Source: Thiotrichaceae bacterium
GTDB lineage: Bacteria; Pseudomonadota; Gammaproteobacteria; Beggiatoales; Beggiatoaceae
Direction: 5' to 3'
Assembly: GCA_028688145.1 (NCBI GenBank)
Contig: JAQTYU010000001.1
Span: 186,001 to 250,000, forward strand
Length of the DNA: 64,000 nt
Part shown: piece after piece, positions 35,198 to 44,572 of the stretch
Layout: every line of letters begins with the position of its first letter
How positions within the stretch are numbered: position 1 is the first letter of the stretch
The notes under the pieces: model-generated
The model's database searches: none
The model's input: only the letters and a program-made list of their open reading frames with translations
What the model was told of the DNA's origin: nothing
Position numbers and translations under genes: made by a program

Positions 35198-36520
35198 ATG
35201 CGAAAACCAGAATTGCTTTCTCCCGCAGGCACTTTAAAAAGTATGCGCTATGCCTTTGCATACGGTGCTGATGCGGTCTATGCAGGACAACCGCGCTACA
35301 GTTTGCGGGTGCGGAATAACGATTTCAACACCCTTGAAAATCTTGCCTTGGGGATTAACGAAGCCCACGCGCAACAGAAACAGTTTTTTGTCACCTGCAA
35401 TATTTCCCCGCACAATTCCAAGCTCAAAACCTTCATGAGTGATATGGCTGAAGTGGTCGCACTCAAGCCTGATGCCTTAATTATGGCAGACCCCGGTTTA
35501 ATTCACTGGGTGCGGGAACGCTGGCCCGAAATGCCGATTCATCTTTCCGTACAAGCCAACACGGTGAATTATGCCACCGTGCAATTTTGGAAAGCGATAG
35601 GTTTAACGCGGGTGATTTTGTCGCGTGAATTATCTTTGGACGAAGTTGAAGAAATTCGCCAAGCTTGCCCCGATATTGAATTAGAAGTATTTGTACACGG
35701 TGCATTGTGCATTGCCTACTCAGGGCGTTGTTTATTATCGGGTTATATGAATCATCGCGATTCCAATCAAGGCAGTTGCACCAATGCCTGTCGCTGGAAT
35801 TACGAATTACATCCCGCCACCGAACAAGCTTCAGGCGACATTCAACAATATCGTCCCGAGCCACAATTGGGCGCGGGCAAAACCGTGGAACAAGTATTTT
35901 TGCTCGAAGAAGGGCAACGTCCCGGTGAATTTATGCCAATTTTTGAAGATGAACACGGCACTTATATCATGAATTCTAAAGACTTACGTGCGGTGCAACA
36001 CGTTGCGCGTTTGGTCAATATGGGGATTGATTGCCTGAAAATCGAAGGGCGCACGAAATCACATTATTATGTGGCACGCACCGCCCAAGTATATCGCCAA
36101 GCCATTGATGACGCGGTCATTGGCAAATCCTTTGACATGCGGCTGATGGACGAATTGGAAAAATTGGCAAGCCGTGGCTATACCGAAGGTTTCTATCGTC
36201 GCCATGTGCATGATGAATATCAGAATTATTTAACTGGTTCGTCGGTGGGTGAAAATCAGCAATTTGTGGGCGAGGTGTTAAAACACGATTTGAGCACGGG
36301 CTTGATGGACATTGAAGTGAAAAATCGTTTCCTCGTCGGTGACCATTTAGAACTGATGTTGCCGCAAGGCAATGTACATTTTGATTTGCCCGCGATGCAG
36401 AATCTGCGCGGTGAATCGGTGGAAATTGCCCCCGGTTCTGGGCACACCATGCGGATTCCTTCACCGATTCAAGAAGATGCGACGGGTGGTTTGTTGTTGC
36501 GTTATTTACCAAATGCTTAA
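35198..36520 (+). CDS. trhP: TrhP (YegQ), tRNA uridine-34 hydroxylation protein, U32 family
   Basis: 440 residues of the 'peptidase U32' family. It has the family opening PELLSPAGTLKSMRYAFAYG and the signature EVFVHGALCIAYSGRC with conserved cysteines, followed by QGSCTNACRW, which together can bind an [4Fe-4S] cluster. In E. coli TrhP uses prephenate to hydroxylate U34 of tRNA on the way to cmo5U/mcmo5U. Length and the C-terminal beta-barrel region (VGEVLKHDLSTGLMDIEVKN) match TrhP rather than RlhA or UbiU/V. A hairpin follows. Confidence 0.9.
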   Translation: MRKPELLSPAGTLKSMRYAFAYGADAVYAGQPRYSLRVRNNDFNTLENLALGINEAHAQQKQFFVTCNISPHNSKLKTFMSDMAEVVALKPDALIMADPGLIHWVRERWPEMPIHLSVQANTVNYATVQFWKAIGLTRVILSRELSLDEVEEIRQACPDIELEVFVHGALCIAYSGRCLLSGYMNHRDSNQGSCTNACRWNYELHPATEQASGDIQQYRPEPQLGAGKTVEQVFLLEEGQRPGEFMPIFEDEHGTYIMNSKDLRAVQHVARLVNMGIDCLKIEGRTKSHYYVARTAQVYRQAIDDAVIGKSFDMRLMDELEKLASRGYTEGFYRRHVHDEYQNYLTGSSVGENQQFVGEVLKHDLSTGLMDIEVKNRFLVGDHLELMLPQGNVHFDLPAMQNLRGESVEIAPGSGHTMRIPSPIQEDATGGLLLRYLPNA

Positions 36521-36541
36521 TCGCCTTAGCCGCGAAACGCA

Positions 36542-36572
36542 AACGGGGCAGCTTTTTATGCTGCCCCGTTCA
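36542..36572. terminator. Terminator-like hairpin after trhP
   Basis: An 11-bp perfect stem (aacggggcagc / gctgccccgtt) with a T-rich loop. The downstream T-tract is weak. It lies between convergent genes. Confidence 0.7.
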
Positions 36573-36590
36573 TTATGTGGTTTGAGCCGA

Positions 36591-36833
36591 TTAGGCTGCT
36601 TGTAACATCACATACAGTTCATCTTTTAGATGTAAACGTGTTTTCTTGAGATTTTCAAGATACACATCAGAAGCCTTTTCAATTTCTTGGAGAATACGCC
36701 GAATTTCTTTATCAACCTTGTGGTATTCTTCAAACATGCGTTCAAAGTGAGGATTACTCAATTTAAGTGCATGGATTTTCTCTTTGAACTCAGGAAATTC
36801 ATGGTGTAAATCATGATGTTCAGTTGAATACAT
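36591..36833 (-). CDS. DUF465 (YdcH-like) small helical protein
   Basis: 80 residues, helical hairpin type: HHEFPEFKEKIHALKLSNPHF, then EEYHKVDKEIRRILQEIE and a last helix RLHLKDELYVML. This is the DUF465/YdcH pattern. The Met at 36833 is chosen because AAGGAGAA precedes it by a few bases. No biochemical function is known. Confidence 0.85.
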   Translation of the reverse strand: MYSTEHHDLHHEFPEFKEKIHALKLSNPHFERMFEEYHKVDKEIRRILQEIEKASDVYLENLKKTRLHLKDELYVMLQAA

Positions 36834-36973
36834 AGTGTTCTCCTTGGGGTTGTGTTTTAGCTCTAATTCTGATTTTAGTCTACGCCACATAAATTAGAAA
36901 GAAATTAACTTAAGTTAATTTTCATCCTTAGAAAACAATAATAACCTAAACATCAACTATGTTATATGGTTAT

Positions 36974-37125
36974 TTTGAGTTTGCTACGGAGAAGGAGACT
37001 AGACTCACGAATTATATTGAGCGATTTAACAATAGATTGAGACGGCGAGTCAGTCGTTTAGTGCGGAAAATATTATCTTTCTCTAATGAAGTTAGGAGTT
37101 ACGTGGTTGAATTTATAAGCAATTA
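36974..37125 (+). pseudogene. IS1-family transposase 3' fragment, with a MITE end
   Basis: The frame from 36983 encodes TRLTNYIERFNNRLRRRVSR followed by LVRKILSFSNE, the C-terminal part of an IS1 transposase. It is joined at 37093 to taggagttacgtggttgaa, a single end of the 117-bp MITE family. The whole 36834-37318 gap contains only this debris, a palindromic repeat (37126-37220) and a terminator. Confidence 0.7.
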
Positions 37126-37220
37126 GTAGGGTGTATAAGGCGTAGCCGCCATACACCTTGCGATTTGAAATTTTATGCGGTTAAAGGTGTGTGGCGGCTA
37201 CGCCTTATACACCTTACGCT
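37126..37220. repeat. Palindromic repeat, 'gtagggtgtataaggcgtagc' family (copy 2)
   Basis: Near-perfect arms: gtgtataaggcgtagccgcc and ggcggctacgccttatacac. It can form a hairpin of about 45 bp in each arm. Confidence 0.85.
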
Positions 37221-37274
37221 TCTGACAGGACGGTTTATAAAAAATATAAAACCAGAGCTTGCGAAATTATCGTT

Positions 37275-37310
37275 AAAAAAGCCCCCGCTCTAGGATTGGG
37301 GGCTTTTTAC
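37275..37310 (-). terminator. Terminator of the exported repeat protein gene
   Basis: Stem aaagccccc / gggggcttt with a T-run on the minus strand, just downstream of the 37319-40618 gene. Confidence 0.88.
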
Positions 37311-37318
37311 GATTTAAC

Positions 37319-40300
37319 TTACTGAATGGTCACTTCAATGCCATTTTGCAAATCAGCCACGAACAGCGTGCCATCTTCTAAACGATAGCCAAACACAATG
37401 TTCAAGCCGCCCGTTGCAATAAAATGTCCGACAAACATTTCTAATTCATGCACCGATTCCAAAATCACGCCCTTTTTAAAAGCGATCAAATTTGCAGGCT
37501 TTTGATCCCAGAATAAAATATTGCTCTGTTCATCAGCCAAGTAATAGGGGCGATCATTGCCGACATTCGGTAAGCTCTCAAAATAAGGTGAATACACAAA
37601 TACATCCACCTTTTGTCCAATATGTGCAGGTTCTGGGATAATTCTGCCCCGAACGGACACGTATTCAGATAACAATTGAGTGGCTTTTTGGACGTAAGCT
37701 TTACCACTGACCGAAATGCCCCCATAAAAACGGCTGCGGGTGGTTTGGGGATTTCCTTCGGCATCGACACCTAAAACCTTTTCTAAAGCAGGTAAGTAGG
37801 GATAATCTAGCAAGGTTACGCCATCTTCTACAATCACATTTTTCCCAAAACGCACACCTGAAACCACACTGCCCTTTTTCAGGGTGACATTTTCCAAAAG
37901 TGCGGGCGCGTTAGGATCGCCTCGGATAATGCCTTGTAAAATCCCACCATTCAAGCTGCTGCCAGCGGCAAAGGTGACATTCTCCAAATAGCCTTCAGCA
38001 CTGCTATTGATAATCTTACCCGCTAAAATCCCGCCTTTGATATAACGCCCTTTAAACTCAACATCACTGATAATCCCTTTATTTTCAATGTAGCCTGTAA
38101 TTGTGCCGCCTGTAATTTCCCCTTTTGCGGTCACGTAGCTGTCAGAAATCCAGCCTTGATTCAGTAGCGGCGCGTCGATAATCGCGTTGGAAAGTTGTCC
38201 ATTGGCGGTAATTTCAGTAATGTTAGTTTTGACTTGTGCAGCATTGCATGAGGTATTTAGCACCGTATTCAAAACACATGGGTTATTATCAGGATTGGGA
38301 TTGCCAGGCACAGGAGTTACCACGGGGTTCAAATCAAATTGCGCCGTACAAATTTGATCCGTATTCAGCGCAAATGCAGCAGCACAACTTGAAGGAGTCC
38401 ATGCGATAAAGACTGAATTCACATCAGGGGCTGCGCTTACTTGAATGTTTGAAGCTGCGGCATAGGTTCCCGAAACTGTGCCTGAAATTGTTCCCTTGCC
38501 TGTGCCAGAAGTTTGCGCAGTGAATTGGTAAAAAGTTCCTGGTGGGATGACGACGGGTTTCACATCAAACTGTGCGCTACAAGTGGCGTCCGCATTAAGC
38601 GCAAATGCAGCAGCGCAATTTGAGGGAGTCCATGCGACAAAGACTGAATTCACATCAGGGGTTGCGGTTACTTGAATGTTTGAGCCTGCGGCATAGGTTC
38701 CCGAAACTGTGCCTGCAATTGTCCCAGTTCCCGAGCCTAAAGTTTGCGCGGTGAATTGGTAAAAAATCCCTGGCGGGATGACGACGGATTTCAAATCAAA
38801 CTGTGCGCTACAAGTGGTGTTCGCATTCAGAGCAAATGCAGAAACACAAGTTGAGGGAGTCCATGCGATAAAAACTGAATTCACATCAGGGGTTGCGGTT
38901 ACTTGAATGTTTGAGCCTGCGGCATAGGTTCCCGAAACTGTGCCTGAAATTGTTCCCTTACCCGTGCCCGAGGTTTGTTCAGTGAATTGGTAAAAAGTTC
39001 CTGGTGGGATGACGACGGGTTTCACATCAAACTGTGCGCTACAAGTGGCATTCGTATTAAGAGCAAATGCCGTAGCACAAGTTGAGGGAGTCCACGCGAT
39101 AAAGACTGAATTCACATCAGGGGTTGCAGTTACTAGAATGTTTGAAGCTGCGGCATAGCTTCCTGAAGCTGTGCCTGAAATTGTTCCCTTGCCTGTGCCA
39201 GAAGTTTGCGCAGTGAATTGGTAAAAAGTTCCTGGTGGGATGACGACGGGTTTCACATCAAACTGTGCGCTACAAGTGGCATTCGCATTAAGAGCAAATG
39301 CAGTAGCACAACTTGAGGGAGTCCACGCGATAAAGACTGAATTCACATCAGGGGTTGCAGTTACTAGAATGTTTGAACCTGCGGCATAAGTTCCCGAAAC
39401 TGTGCCTGAAATTGTCCCATTGCCCGTACCTGAAGTTTGCGTGGTGAAGGTTAAGGGTTTCAAATTAAACTGTGCGCTACATGTGGTGTCCGCATTAATA
39501 TTAAATGTAGAAGCGCAACTTGAGGGAGTCCATGCGACAAAAACTGAATTAGCATTAGGGGTTGCAGTCACGTTAATCGGGCTAGCTTGTGCATAAGTCC
39601 CCGCTGTCGTGCCTGTTAAAGTGCCCGCGCCCGTGCCTGAAGTTTGCAGTGTCAGTTTGTAGGACGGCACAGCCACTGGACAATTACTAATTCCAAGGAC
39701 GGGCGCGCCTGCTAAATAGCAATTAGCCGCTGAAAAAGCGGTGATACTGGGGGTGGAAGAACCTGAGAAGGTCAGACTATTCTGCGCGGAAACACCATTT
39801 AACGCGGTTGTACCCTCGGCGGTCACTGTGCCAGCAATATTGAGGGTGCGGGGCGCGGTTAAAGTCGCGATTTCTAAATTACGGACACGAACCGGCCCTG
39901 TAATCGTGTGATCTCTATCACCCGTCAATATCATTTTCCCCCCGCCAAACAACGAGCCATTCCCTGTATTAATATTGCCTGCTATCGTCATGTTGCCATT
40001 CAAGTTCAGCGTACCCGCATTGCTGAGGTCACTGCTGGCAACGCCATTCAGAAAGCTTATGTCCATGCCTCCAGTCCCTAGGGTGAAGGTGGTCGCATTG
40101 GTAAGGCTATTAGTTGTAATTAGCCCTGTGCCGCTCGTAAAAGTTCCCGAGTTATGAATACCGTTGGTATTTGCGCCTGCAACGTAAAGTTTCGCGCCCG
40201 TGATCACGCTTCCCAGTGTGAAAGTACCGAAATTATCAAAAGCAACAGCCGTACTGCTTGAATGGGTGTCAATATTAATAAAACTCGCATCTGTTGCAGT

Positions 40301-40618
40301 CACCGTGCCGTTGTTGAGAAAGCCTGCACCAGCCCCCGCATTGCCAATCGTGAGACTCTGACCTGCGGCAAACGTCAATGTGCCACTCGCACCGACAGTC
40401 ACGCCATAAGCGAGAGCGGCGATATCAATCGTGACAGCAGTGCCTGCCATAATCACTACCGTGTCGCTCGGGGAAGGAACACTGCCACAACTCCATGTAG
40501 CGGGTGCCCCCCAAGGTGAAGACCCCACACTGGCACAGTTTAAAGCCAGCGCGGAAGTTGAGTAGCACAGTGCCGCAAGGCTTAGTAGCCCTGCGCGTGT
40601 AAAAAATTTTAATCTCAT
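37319..40618 (-). CDS. Large exported protein with six tandem beta-repeats
   Basis: 1099 residues. The signal peptide (RAGLLSLAALCYSTSALA) is followed by an N-terminal domain of about 300 residues shared with the downstream-numbered paralogue (PWGAPATWSCGSVPSPSDTV, ITGPVRVRNLEIATL). Six Cys-paired repeats of about 72-78 residues follow, similar to divergent InlB/Flg_new-type bacterial repeats (QTSGTGKGTISGTVSGTYAA, ATPDVNSVFIAWTPS). The C-terminal part has beta-helix-like turns (ENKGIISDVEFKGRYIKGG) and ends in a domain with LFWDQKPANLIAFKKG and FGYRLEDGTLFVADLQ. Probably a secreted or surface protein; no anchoring motif is seen. Repeats at the DNA level are very similar, so unit number may vary. 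Confidence 0.82.
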   Translation of the reverse strand: MRLKFFTRAGLLSLAALCYSTSALALNCASVGSSPWGAPATWSCGSVPSPSDTVVIMAGTAVTIDIAALAYGVTVGASGTLTFAAGQSLTIGNAGAGAGFLNNGTVTATDASFINIDTHSSSTAVAFDNFGTFTLGSVITGAKLYVAGANTNGIHNSGTFTSGTGLITTNSLTNATTFTLGTGGMDISFLNGVASSDLSNAGTLNLNGNMTIAGNINTGNGSLFGGGKMILTGDRDHTITGPVRVRNLEIATLTAPRTLNIAGTVTAEGTTALNGVSAQNSLTFSGSSTPSITAFSAANCYLAGAPVLGISNCPVAVPSYKLTLQTSGTGAGTLTGTTAGTYAQASPINVTATPNANSVFVAWTPSSCASTFNINADTTCSAQFNLKPLTFTTQTSGTGNGTISGTVSGTYAAGSNILVTATPDVNSVFIAWTPSSCATAFALNANATCSAQFDVKPVVIPPGTFYQFTAQTSGTGKGTISGTASGSYAAASNILVTATPDVNSVFIAWTPSTCATAFALNTNATCSAQFDVKPVVIPPGTFYQFTEQTSGTGKGTISGTVSGTYAAGSNIQVTATPDVNSVFIAWTPSTCVSAFALNANTTCSAQFDLKSVVIPPGIFYQFTAQTLGSGTGTIAGTVSGTYAAGSNIQVTATPDVNSVFVAWTPSNCAAAFALNADATCSAQFDVKPVVIPPGTFYQFTAQTSGTGKGTISGTVSGTYAAASNIQVSAAPDVNSVFIAWTPSSCAAAFALNTDQICTAQFDLNPVVTPVPGNPNPDNNPCVLNTVLNTSCNAAQVKTNITEITANGQLSNAIIDAPLLNQGWISDSYVTAKGEITGGTITGYIENKGIISDVEFKGRYIKGGILAGKIINSSAEGYLENVTFAAGSSLNGGILQGIIRGDPNAPALLENVTLKKGSVVSGVRFGKNVIVEDGVTLLDYPYLPALEKVLGVDAEGNPQTTRSRFYGGISVSGKAYVQKATQLLSEYVSVRGRIIPEPAHIGQKVDVFVYSPYFESLPNVGNDRPYYLADEQSNILFWDQKPANLIAFKKGVILESVHELEMFVGHFIATGGLNIVFGYRLEDGTLFVADLQNGIEVTIQ
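38316..39660 (-). repeat. Coding tandem repeat array (six units, about 234 bp each for the inner ones)
   Basis: Near-identical DNA such as gatgacgacgggtttcacat and ttcacatcaggggttgcggt recurs at a fixed spacing. The outer units are more divergent than the inner four, consistent with unequal exchange. Confidence 0.85.
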
Positions 40619-40744
40619 AATAAAATGCCTTCGGTAACATTGAGGCGAGCATTTCCTAGAAAAGCGAGGACGCTTTCCTTAACACAAGGGCTGTAACTCC
40701 AGCATGTGGCAATGGGAAAATTAGAACTCGGACAAAGAATATTC

Positions 40745-40844
40745 GTGGGGTGCACAAGCCTAGCGTCATACACCAACAAGGATGGAAAAATTAATATGTT
40801 GTTCGTTGAAAACCAAGGTATATGACGCTATCGCTTATACACCT
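40745..40844. repeat. Palindromic repeat, 'gtagggtgtataaggcgtagc' family (copy 3, degenerate)
   Basis: ggggtgcacaagcctagcgtc at the left and gacgctatcgcttatacacc at the right form a weakened inverted repeat in the gap between the two paralogues. Confidence 0.6.
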
Positions 40845-40860
40845 GAGTTTATAAGACAGG

Positions 40861-41898
40861 TTATTTCAGGGTAAGTTCTCTTGAAAAAACAGGGGATTTT
40901 TCGTAAGAAATCAAGCTGATGGGGGCAGAAATCGGGGAGACAATAACAACACCTGGACAAGTAATATTCGCCACACCACCCGCAGTAGCACAATTGGAAG
41001 AAGTGAAGGCAGTGATGATAGGTGAGGACGAGCCTGCAAAGCTAATGCTATTTGTGGCAGAAGCACCATTCAACACCGTTGTGCCTGTTTCTGCCACTGA
41101 ACCAGAAATGCTAATGGTACGCGCCGCAGTTAAAGTCGCGATTTCTAAGTTGTGCACAGAAACGGGACCTGTAATCGTGTGATTTGCATCACCTGTGAAA
41201 ATCATTTTGCCCGCGCCCGCAGCAAATGTGCCTGCGCCTGCACCAATGCTGCCTGCGATGCTTATGTTGCCATTCAATGTCACAGTCCCTGCCGTATTCG
41301 TAAACAAACTACTGGCGACACCGTTCAGAAAGCTGATGTTCATAGGTCCATTGAGGTCAAAAGTATTTGCGGTATTGGTAAAGCTATTGGTGCTGATAGC
41401 TCCTAAACCCCCTGTAAAAGTGCCGCTATTGGTGATACCTTTTCCATCAATTCCCGAGACACTCAGTGTTGCGCCCACGCTCACATTTCCCAGCGTAAAT
41501 GTGCCTTGATTATCAAAAGCCACGACATTATCTAAATGGGTGTCGATAATAATCGCACTGCCGTTTGTTGCCGTGACCGTGGTGGTATTAAGAAATCCCG
41601 TACCATGACCACCCGTGCCAATCGTCAACACGCCCCCTGCGGCAAAAGTCAAAGCGGCATTAACAGTCACCCCAGAGGCAACAGCAGTCGCGGTGTCGAG
41701 TAGGACAGCACCGTTCAGAATGACAGTATCAGCAGCAAGAGGAACGCCAAGACAACCACCACCTGCACCCCAAGTTGCTGGCGCACTCCAGTTACCAGCA
41801 CCAGGTGCCGTACAAATCGCCGCCAACACAGTACTTGAATAGGAGCATAGCGCAGCAAGCGTTAGCAACCCCATAAATTTGGAAGTTTTTAATTTCAT
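40861..41898 (-). CDS. Exported protein, paralogue of the N-terminal domain of the large repeat protein
   Basis: About 345 residues. The Met at 41898 starts a signal peptide (FMGLLTLAALCSYSSTVLA); a Met four codons upstream (41910) is equally possible. The mature domain shares with the preceding protein NWSAPATWGAGGGCLGVP, TFAAGGVLTIGTGG, ISFLNGVASS, ITGPVSVHNLEIATLTAAR and the Cys pair SSNCATAGGVANITC. It ends shortly after this domain with no repeats or C-terminal domain, so it is either a naturally short version or a truncation. Function unknown; presumably extracellular. Confidence 0.75.
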   Translation of the reverse strand: MKLKTSKFMGLLTLAALCSYSSTVLAAICTAPGAGNWSAPATWGAGGGCLGVPLAADTVILNGAVLLDTATAVASGVTVNAALTFAAGGVLTIGTGGHGTGFLNTTTVTATNGSAIIIDTHLDNVVAFDNQGTFTLGNVSVGATLSVSGIDGKGITNSGTFTGGLGAISTNSFTNTANTFDLNGPMNISFLNGVASSLFTNTAGTVTLNGNISIAGSIGAGAGTFAAGAGKMIFTGDANHTITGPVSVHNLEIATLTAARTISISGSVAETGTTVLNGASATNSISFAGSSSPIITAFTSSNCATAGGVANITCPGVVIVSPISAPISLISYEKSPVFSRELTLK

Positions 41899-41910
41899 AT
41901 ATTTACCCAT

Positions 41911-42259
41911 AATCTGCCCATTAAAGTTGTAATTTTTTGTTTTTAAAAATAAAAAATCACACAATTCCATTATTATTTTAAGTCTGTATCTGAGTATGGC
42001 AGAGTTTAATAAATAAAGTATGGAAATTAATTTTAATAAGCATAATTTTAAATATTATTTGCCATAATTTTGCGATTTATCCCTAATAAAGTTACTAAAT
42101 TATCGTCCTGTATTTTTATAATTTAAGCGGTATAATTATTTTAATATCAATATAATAAGAATTTAAATTTTTATTTAAAAATAAAAATAATATTTTTTTA
42201 TTTGATTATTTTATTTTTTTAAAATAAATATTTTTAATTAAAATTAAGTGGAGGCTAAT
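41911..42259. other. Very AT-rich divergent intergenic region
   Basis: About 350 bp between two divergent genes, with 42140-42245 almost pure A/T. It presumably holds both promoters; candidate boxes are too numerous to choose. Curved DNA or nucleoid-protein binding is likely for such composition. Confidence 0.5.
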
Positions 42260-43924
42260 ATGGATGCTGTTACGACAATTGTCACTGCCATCGCGATGGG
42301 TGCGGCAATGGATTTGAATGCTGAGCAAGCTATCAAAGACTTATACGAAGACCTTAAAATGCGTATTCAGGATCAATATCCGCAAGCAAGGACAAGCCTA
42401 GAAGCCTTGGAGAACAAGCCTGATTCGAGTTATAAACGCAACTCCCTGAATGAGGATTTACAGGGGGCGGCAGGGGACGGGCTGTTATTGCAACAGGCGG
42501 AGGCATTATTAGCGGTCATTAAAGAATTCATGCCGCAATTGGCTGAAACGATTGGAATGTGTTGGGAGGAAATTGAGGGCAAGGATGCAGGAAAACTGCG
42601 CCTGCAAAAATTTGCGCCTGAAATCTCGGCAACACCTAAAACAAGGGTGCTCACTCAATCCCCAGTTTCTGGGAATCAAAATATCGCCCAGCCCCAAGCT
42701 GAATATTTAGCCGTCGCCCCAGCAGCGCAACCCAGCTCGCACAAATGGCGTTTTTTAATCATCGGCTTAAGTATTTTGGTGCTGTTGTTTTTTGGGTTGC
42801 AATTGGGGCGACAATGGTATGACAGTCTGATGGCGCGTTTAGATGCCGCGCAAGCGGTGCACACGGATCAGAGTAAAGTAAGTGTTGTCGCAAAAATCGA
42901 AGTTAAACCCACAATTCAATTGGTGACGCATTATCAAAATGGGGAAACTCATCGAGTTTTAGTCGATGCGGAACAATATTCAAAATTCGTGAGCCAAAAC
43001 TTCACCGAACTTGAACAACTGCGCCAACAACTGCAAACTCAAGCGCGACAAGCTTTAAACGAAAAACTCAACCTGATTTTTCAGGCGATGCAGCAACGCA
43101 TTCCCAATTTTGCCGACTGGTATTTTGCTTATACCACGACTTATGAATTGCTTTTGAAAGCGGTGACTTCTGCCACCAAAAATACTTTCAGCAGCGGGGC
43201 GCAAAGTTTATCTGACGCAGTGGCTTACGATTTACAAAAAGTGATTCAACAACAATATGATAAGATTATTTTACAGCCCGAAATTACCCATCCTGCCATA
43301 GAAGCCGTTTATACAGAACAATTAAAACAAGCGCATTCGCAGTGGTTGGAATCTTTAACCAAAGTTGAAGAAAAATTTCAAGTTTTTGTGAAACAACAAA
43401 CCACGCATGTTGAAAATAATGCCAGCCAAGCCACTTTGGAATTAGATTGGAAAAGTAATCTCAATAAAATCAATTTCGCGGATTATCAAAAAAATGGCAC
43501 TGAGGCATGGCGCGGAGCTTTGCTTGCGGCAGGCAGCGGATTAACAGGCAAAGTTATCGGCAGTGCGGTCGCCAAAGGTATTGCGGCAAATGTGGAAAGT
43601 GGCTTAATCAGCAAACTTGCCAGCCCGTTTATTGCCAAGGCCTTGACGATTGCGGGCAGCGGCGCAGTGGGCGCAATTGGCGGGCCTTTGGGGGTTGCGG
43701 TGGGAATTGCAGGCGGCGTGGGGCTGGATTATGCGATTAATAAGGGAGTTGCTTTAATGCAGCGCGATGAATTTATTAATAATACCAATACTGCTTTGCA
43801 AAGTTCCCGCATGATTTGGGAAAAAGCTTTGCAAGAATCGATGGCGCAAACCATTCAAATTTGGTTCGATGACAGCATTCAATTGTTGCCACGTTATGAT
43901 AAAACGGTGCATAAACCTTTGTAA
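42260..43924 (+). CDS. Membrane protein with helical N-terminal domain and Gly/Ala-rich membrane segment
   Basis: 554 residues. The ATG at 42260 is chosen because GGAGG lies five bases upstream. Residues 1-110 form a helical domain (AVTTIVTAIAMGAAMDLNAE, KDLYEDLKMRIQDQYPQA) resembling small adaptor-like domains at the N-termini of some STAND or conflict-system proteins. One TM helix follows (FLIIGLSILVLLFFGLQLG, about residues 168-186), then a long helical region, and at about residues 425-505 a Gly/Ala-rich hydrophobic stretch (ALTIAGSGAVGAIGGPLGVA) as in pore-forming or glycine-zipper segments. No catalytic motif is seen. It borders IS debris and defence-gene remnants. Confidence 0.7.
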   Translation: MDAVTTIVTAIAMGAAMDLNAEQAIKDLYEDLKMRIQDQYPQARTSLEALENKPDSSYKRNSLNEDLQGAAGDGLLLQQAEALLAVIKEFMPQLAETIGMCWEEIEGKDAGKLRLQKFAPEISATPKTRVLTQSPVSGNQNIAQPQAEYLAVAPAAQPSSHKWRFLIIGLSILVLLFFGLQLGRQWYDSLMARLDAAQAVHTDQSKVSVVAKIEVKPTIQLVTHYQNGETHRVLVDAEQYSKFVSQNFTELEQLRQQLQTQARQALNEKLNLIFQAMQQRIPNFADWYFAYTTTYELLLKAVTSATKNTFSSGAQSLSDAVAYDLQKVIQQQYDKIILQPEITHPAIEAVYTEQLKQAHSQWLESLTKVEEKFQVFVKQQTTHVENNASQATLELDWKSNLNKINFADYQKNGTEAWRGALLAAGSGLTGKVIGSAVAKGIAANVESGLISKLASPFIAKALTIAGSGAVGAIGGPLGVAVGIAGGVGLDYAINKGVALMQRDEFINNTNTALQSSRMIWEKALQESMAQTIQIWFDDSIQLLPRYDKTVHKPL

Positions 43925-43934
43925 TTATTAAATT

Positions 43935-44012
43935 GTAGCTCGCATGGAGCGTAGCGGAATGCAGGAAATTCGGAGCTTATGACTCAAATCCCGCATTCTA
44001 TGCAAGCTATAA
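43935..44012. repeat. Palindromic repeat, 'gtagctcgcatggagcg' family
   Basis: tagctcgcatggagcg...gcggaatgc and gcattctatgcaagcta are imperfect inverted arms. A related copy is at 52016-52112. Confidence 0.6.
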
Positions 44013-44091
44013 TGAGTTTTATTGCTTCGCATTATAAAACCAATCTGAAATGAACTTTACACCAAATAACATAATTCACTGTAAAAATGAC

Positions 44092-44335
44092 ATGAAAATT
44101 AGAAAACTTAGCATTAAAAACTACAAAATTTTTGACAACATAGAGTTAGATTTTACGGATAGTGAAGGCAATACCTTAGCTTAGATACTATTGTTCTTGC
44201 AGGTATTAATGGTTATGGAAAAACAACGCTATTGCAGTTAATTAGCAAACTTTTTTCTGAAGACTCTAACGTCTTTAGATTAAGTACCGCCATTCCTGTT
44301 GACGAGTTTACAAATGATCTGAACAGTATTCTTTC
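44092..44335 (+). pseudogene. AAA-type ATPase, 5' fragment, frameshifted
   Basis: The ATG at 44092 reads MKIRKLSIKNYKIFDNIEL, the start of an SMC/RecF/OLD-like ATPase. After a TAG stop at 44182-44184 the frame +1 continues with TIVLAGINGYGKTTLLQLIS, an intact Walker A. The gene ends at 44335 where an IS5-type fragment begins. It is therefore both frameshifted and truncated. It could be the relic of a defence or restriction ATPase; the partner is unknown. Confidence 0.75.
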
Positions 44336-44572
44336 TAGGGCGTAAAGGACAGGTCGGGAGAACTGCTAAAGATAACCGTTTGTTCATTGAAGCCGTTCTA
44401 TACCGTTATCGTAGCGGTATTCCTTGGAGAGAGCTACCTGAACGTTTTGGGGATTTTCGTGTAGTGCACACCCGTTTCACTCGTTGGTCTAAAAAAGGGA
44501 TTTAGGAGAGCGTATTCAAGGTATTAGGGTCTGACTTAGACAATGAGTATGCGATGATAGATAATCTGAGTT
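44336..44572 (+). pseudogene. IS5/IS427-type transposase N-terminal fragment
   Basis: Encodes RKGQVGRTAKDNRLFIEAV, YRSGIPWRELPERFGDFRV and RFTRWSKKGI, followed by a TAG where the family has Trp, then VFKVLGSDLDNEYAMID. It stops at 44572, where the gagttcggg element starts. Same family as the 8106-8182 fragment. Confidence 0.8.

Noticed and set aside
38316..39660. Regularly spaced direct repeats resembling an array
   Set aside because: Units are about 234 bp, in frame and coding for protein repeats; there are no short repeats with variable spacers, so it is not a CRISPR.
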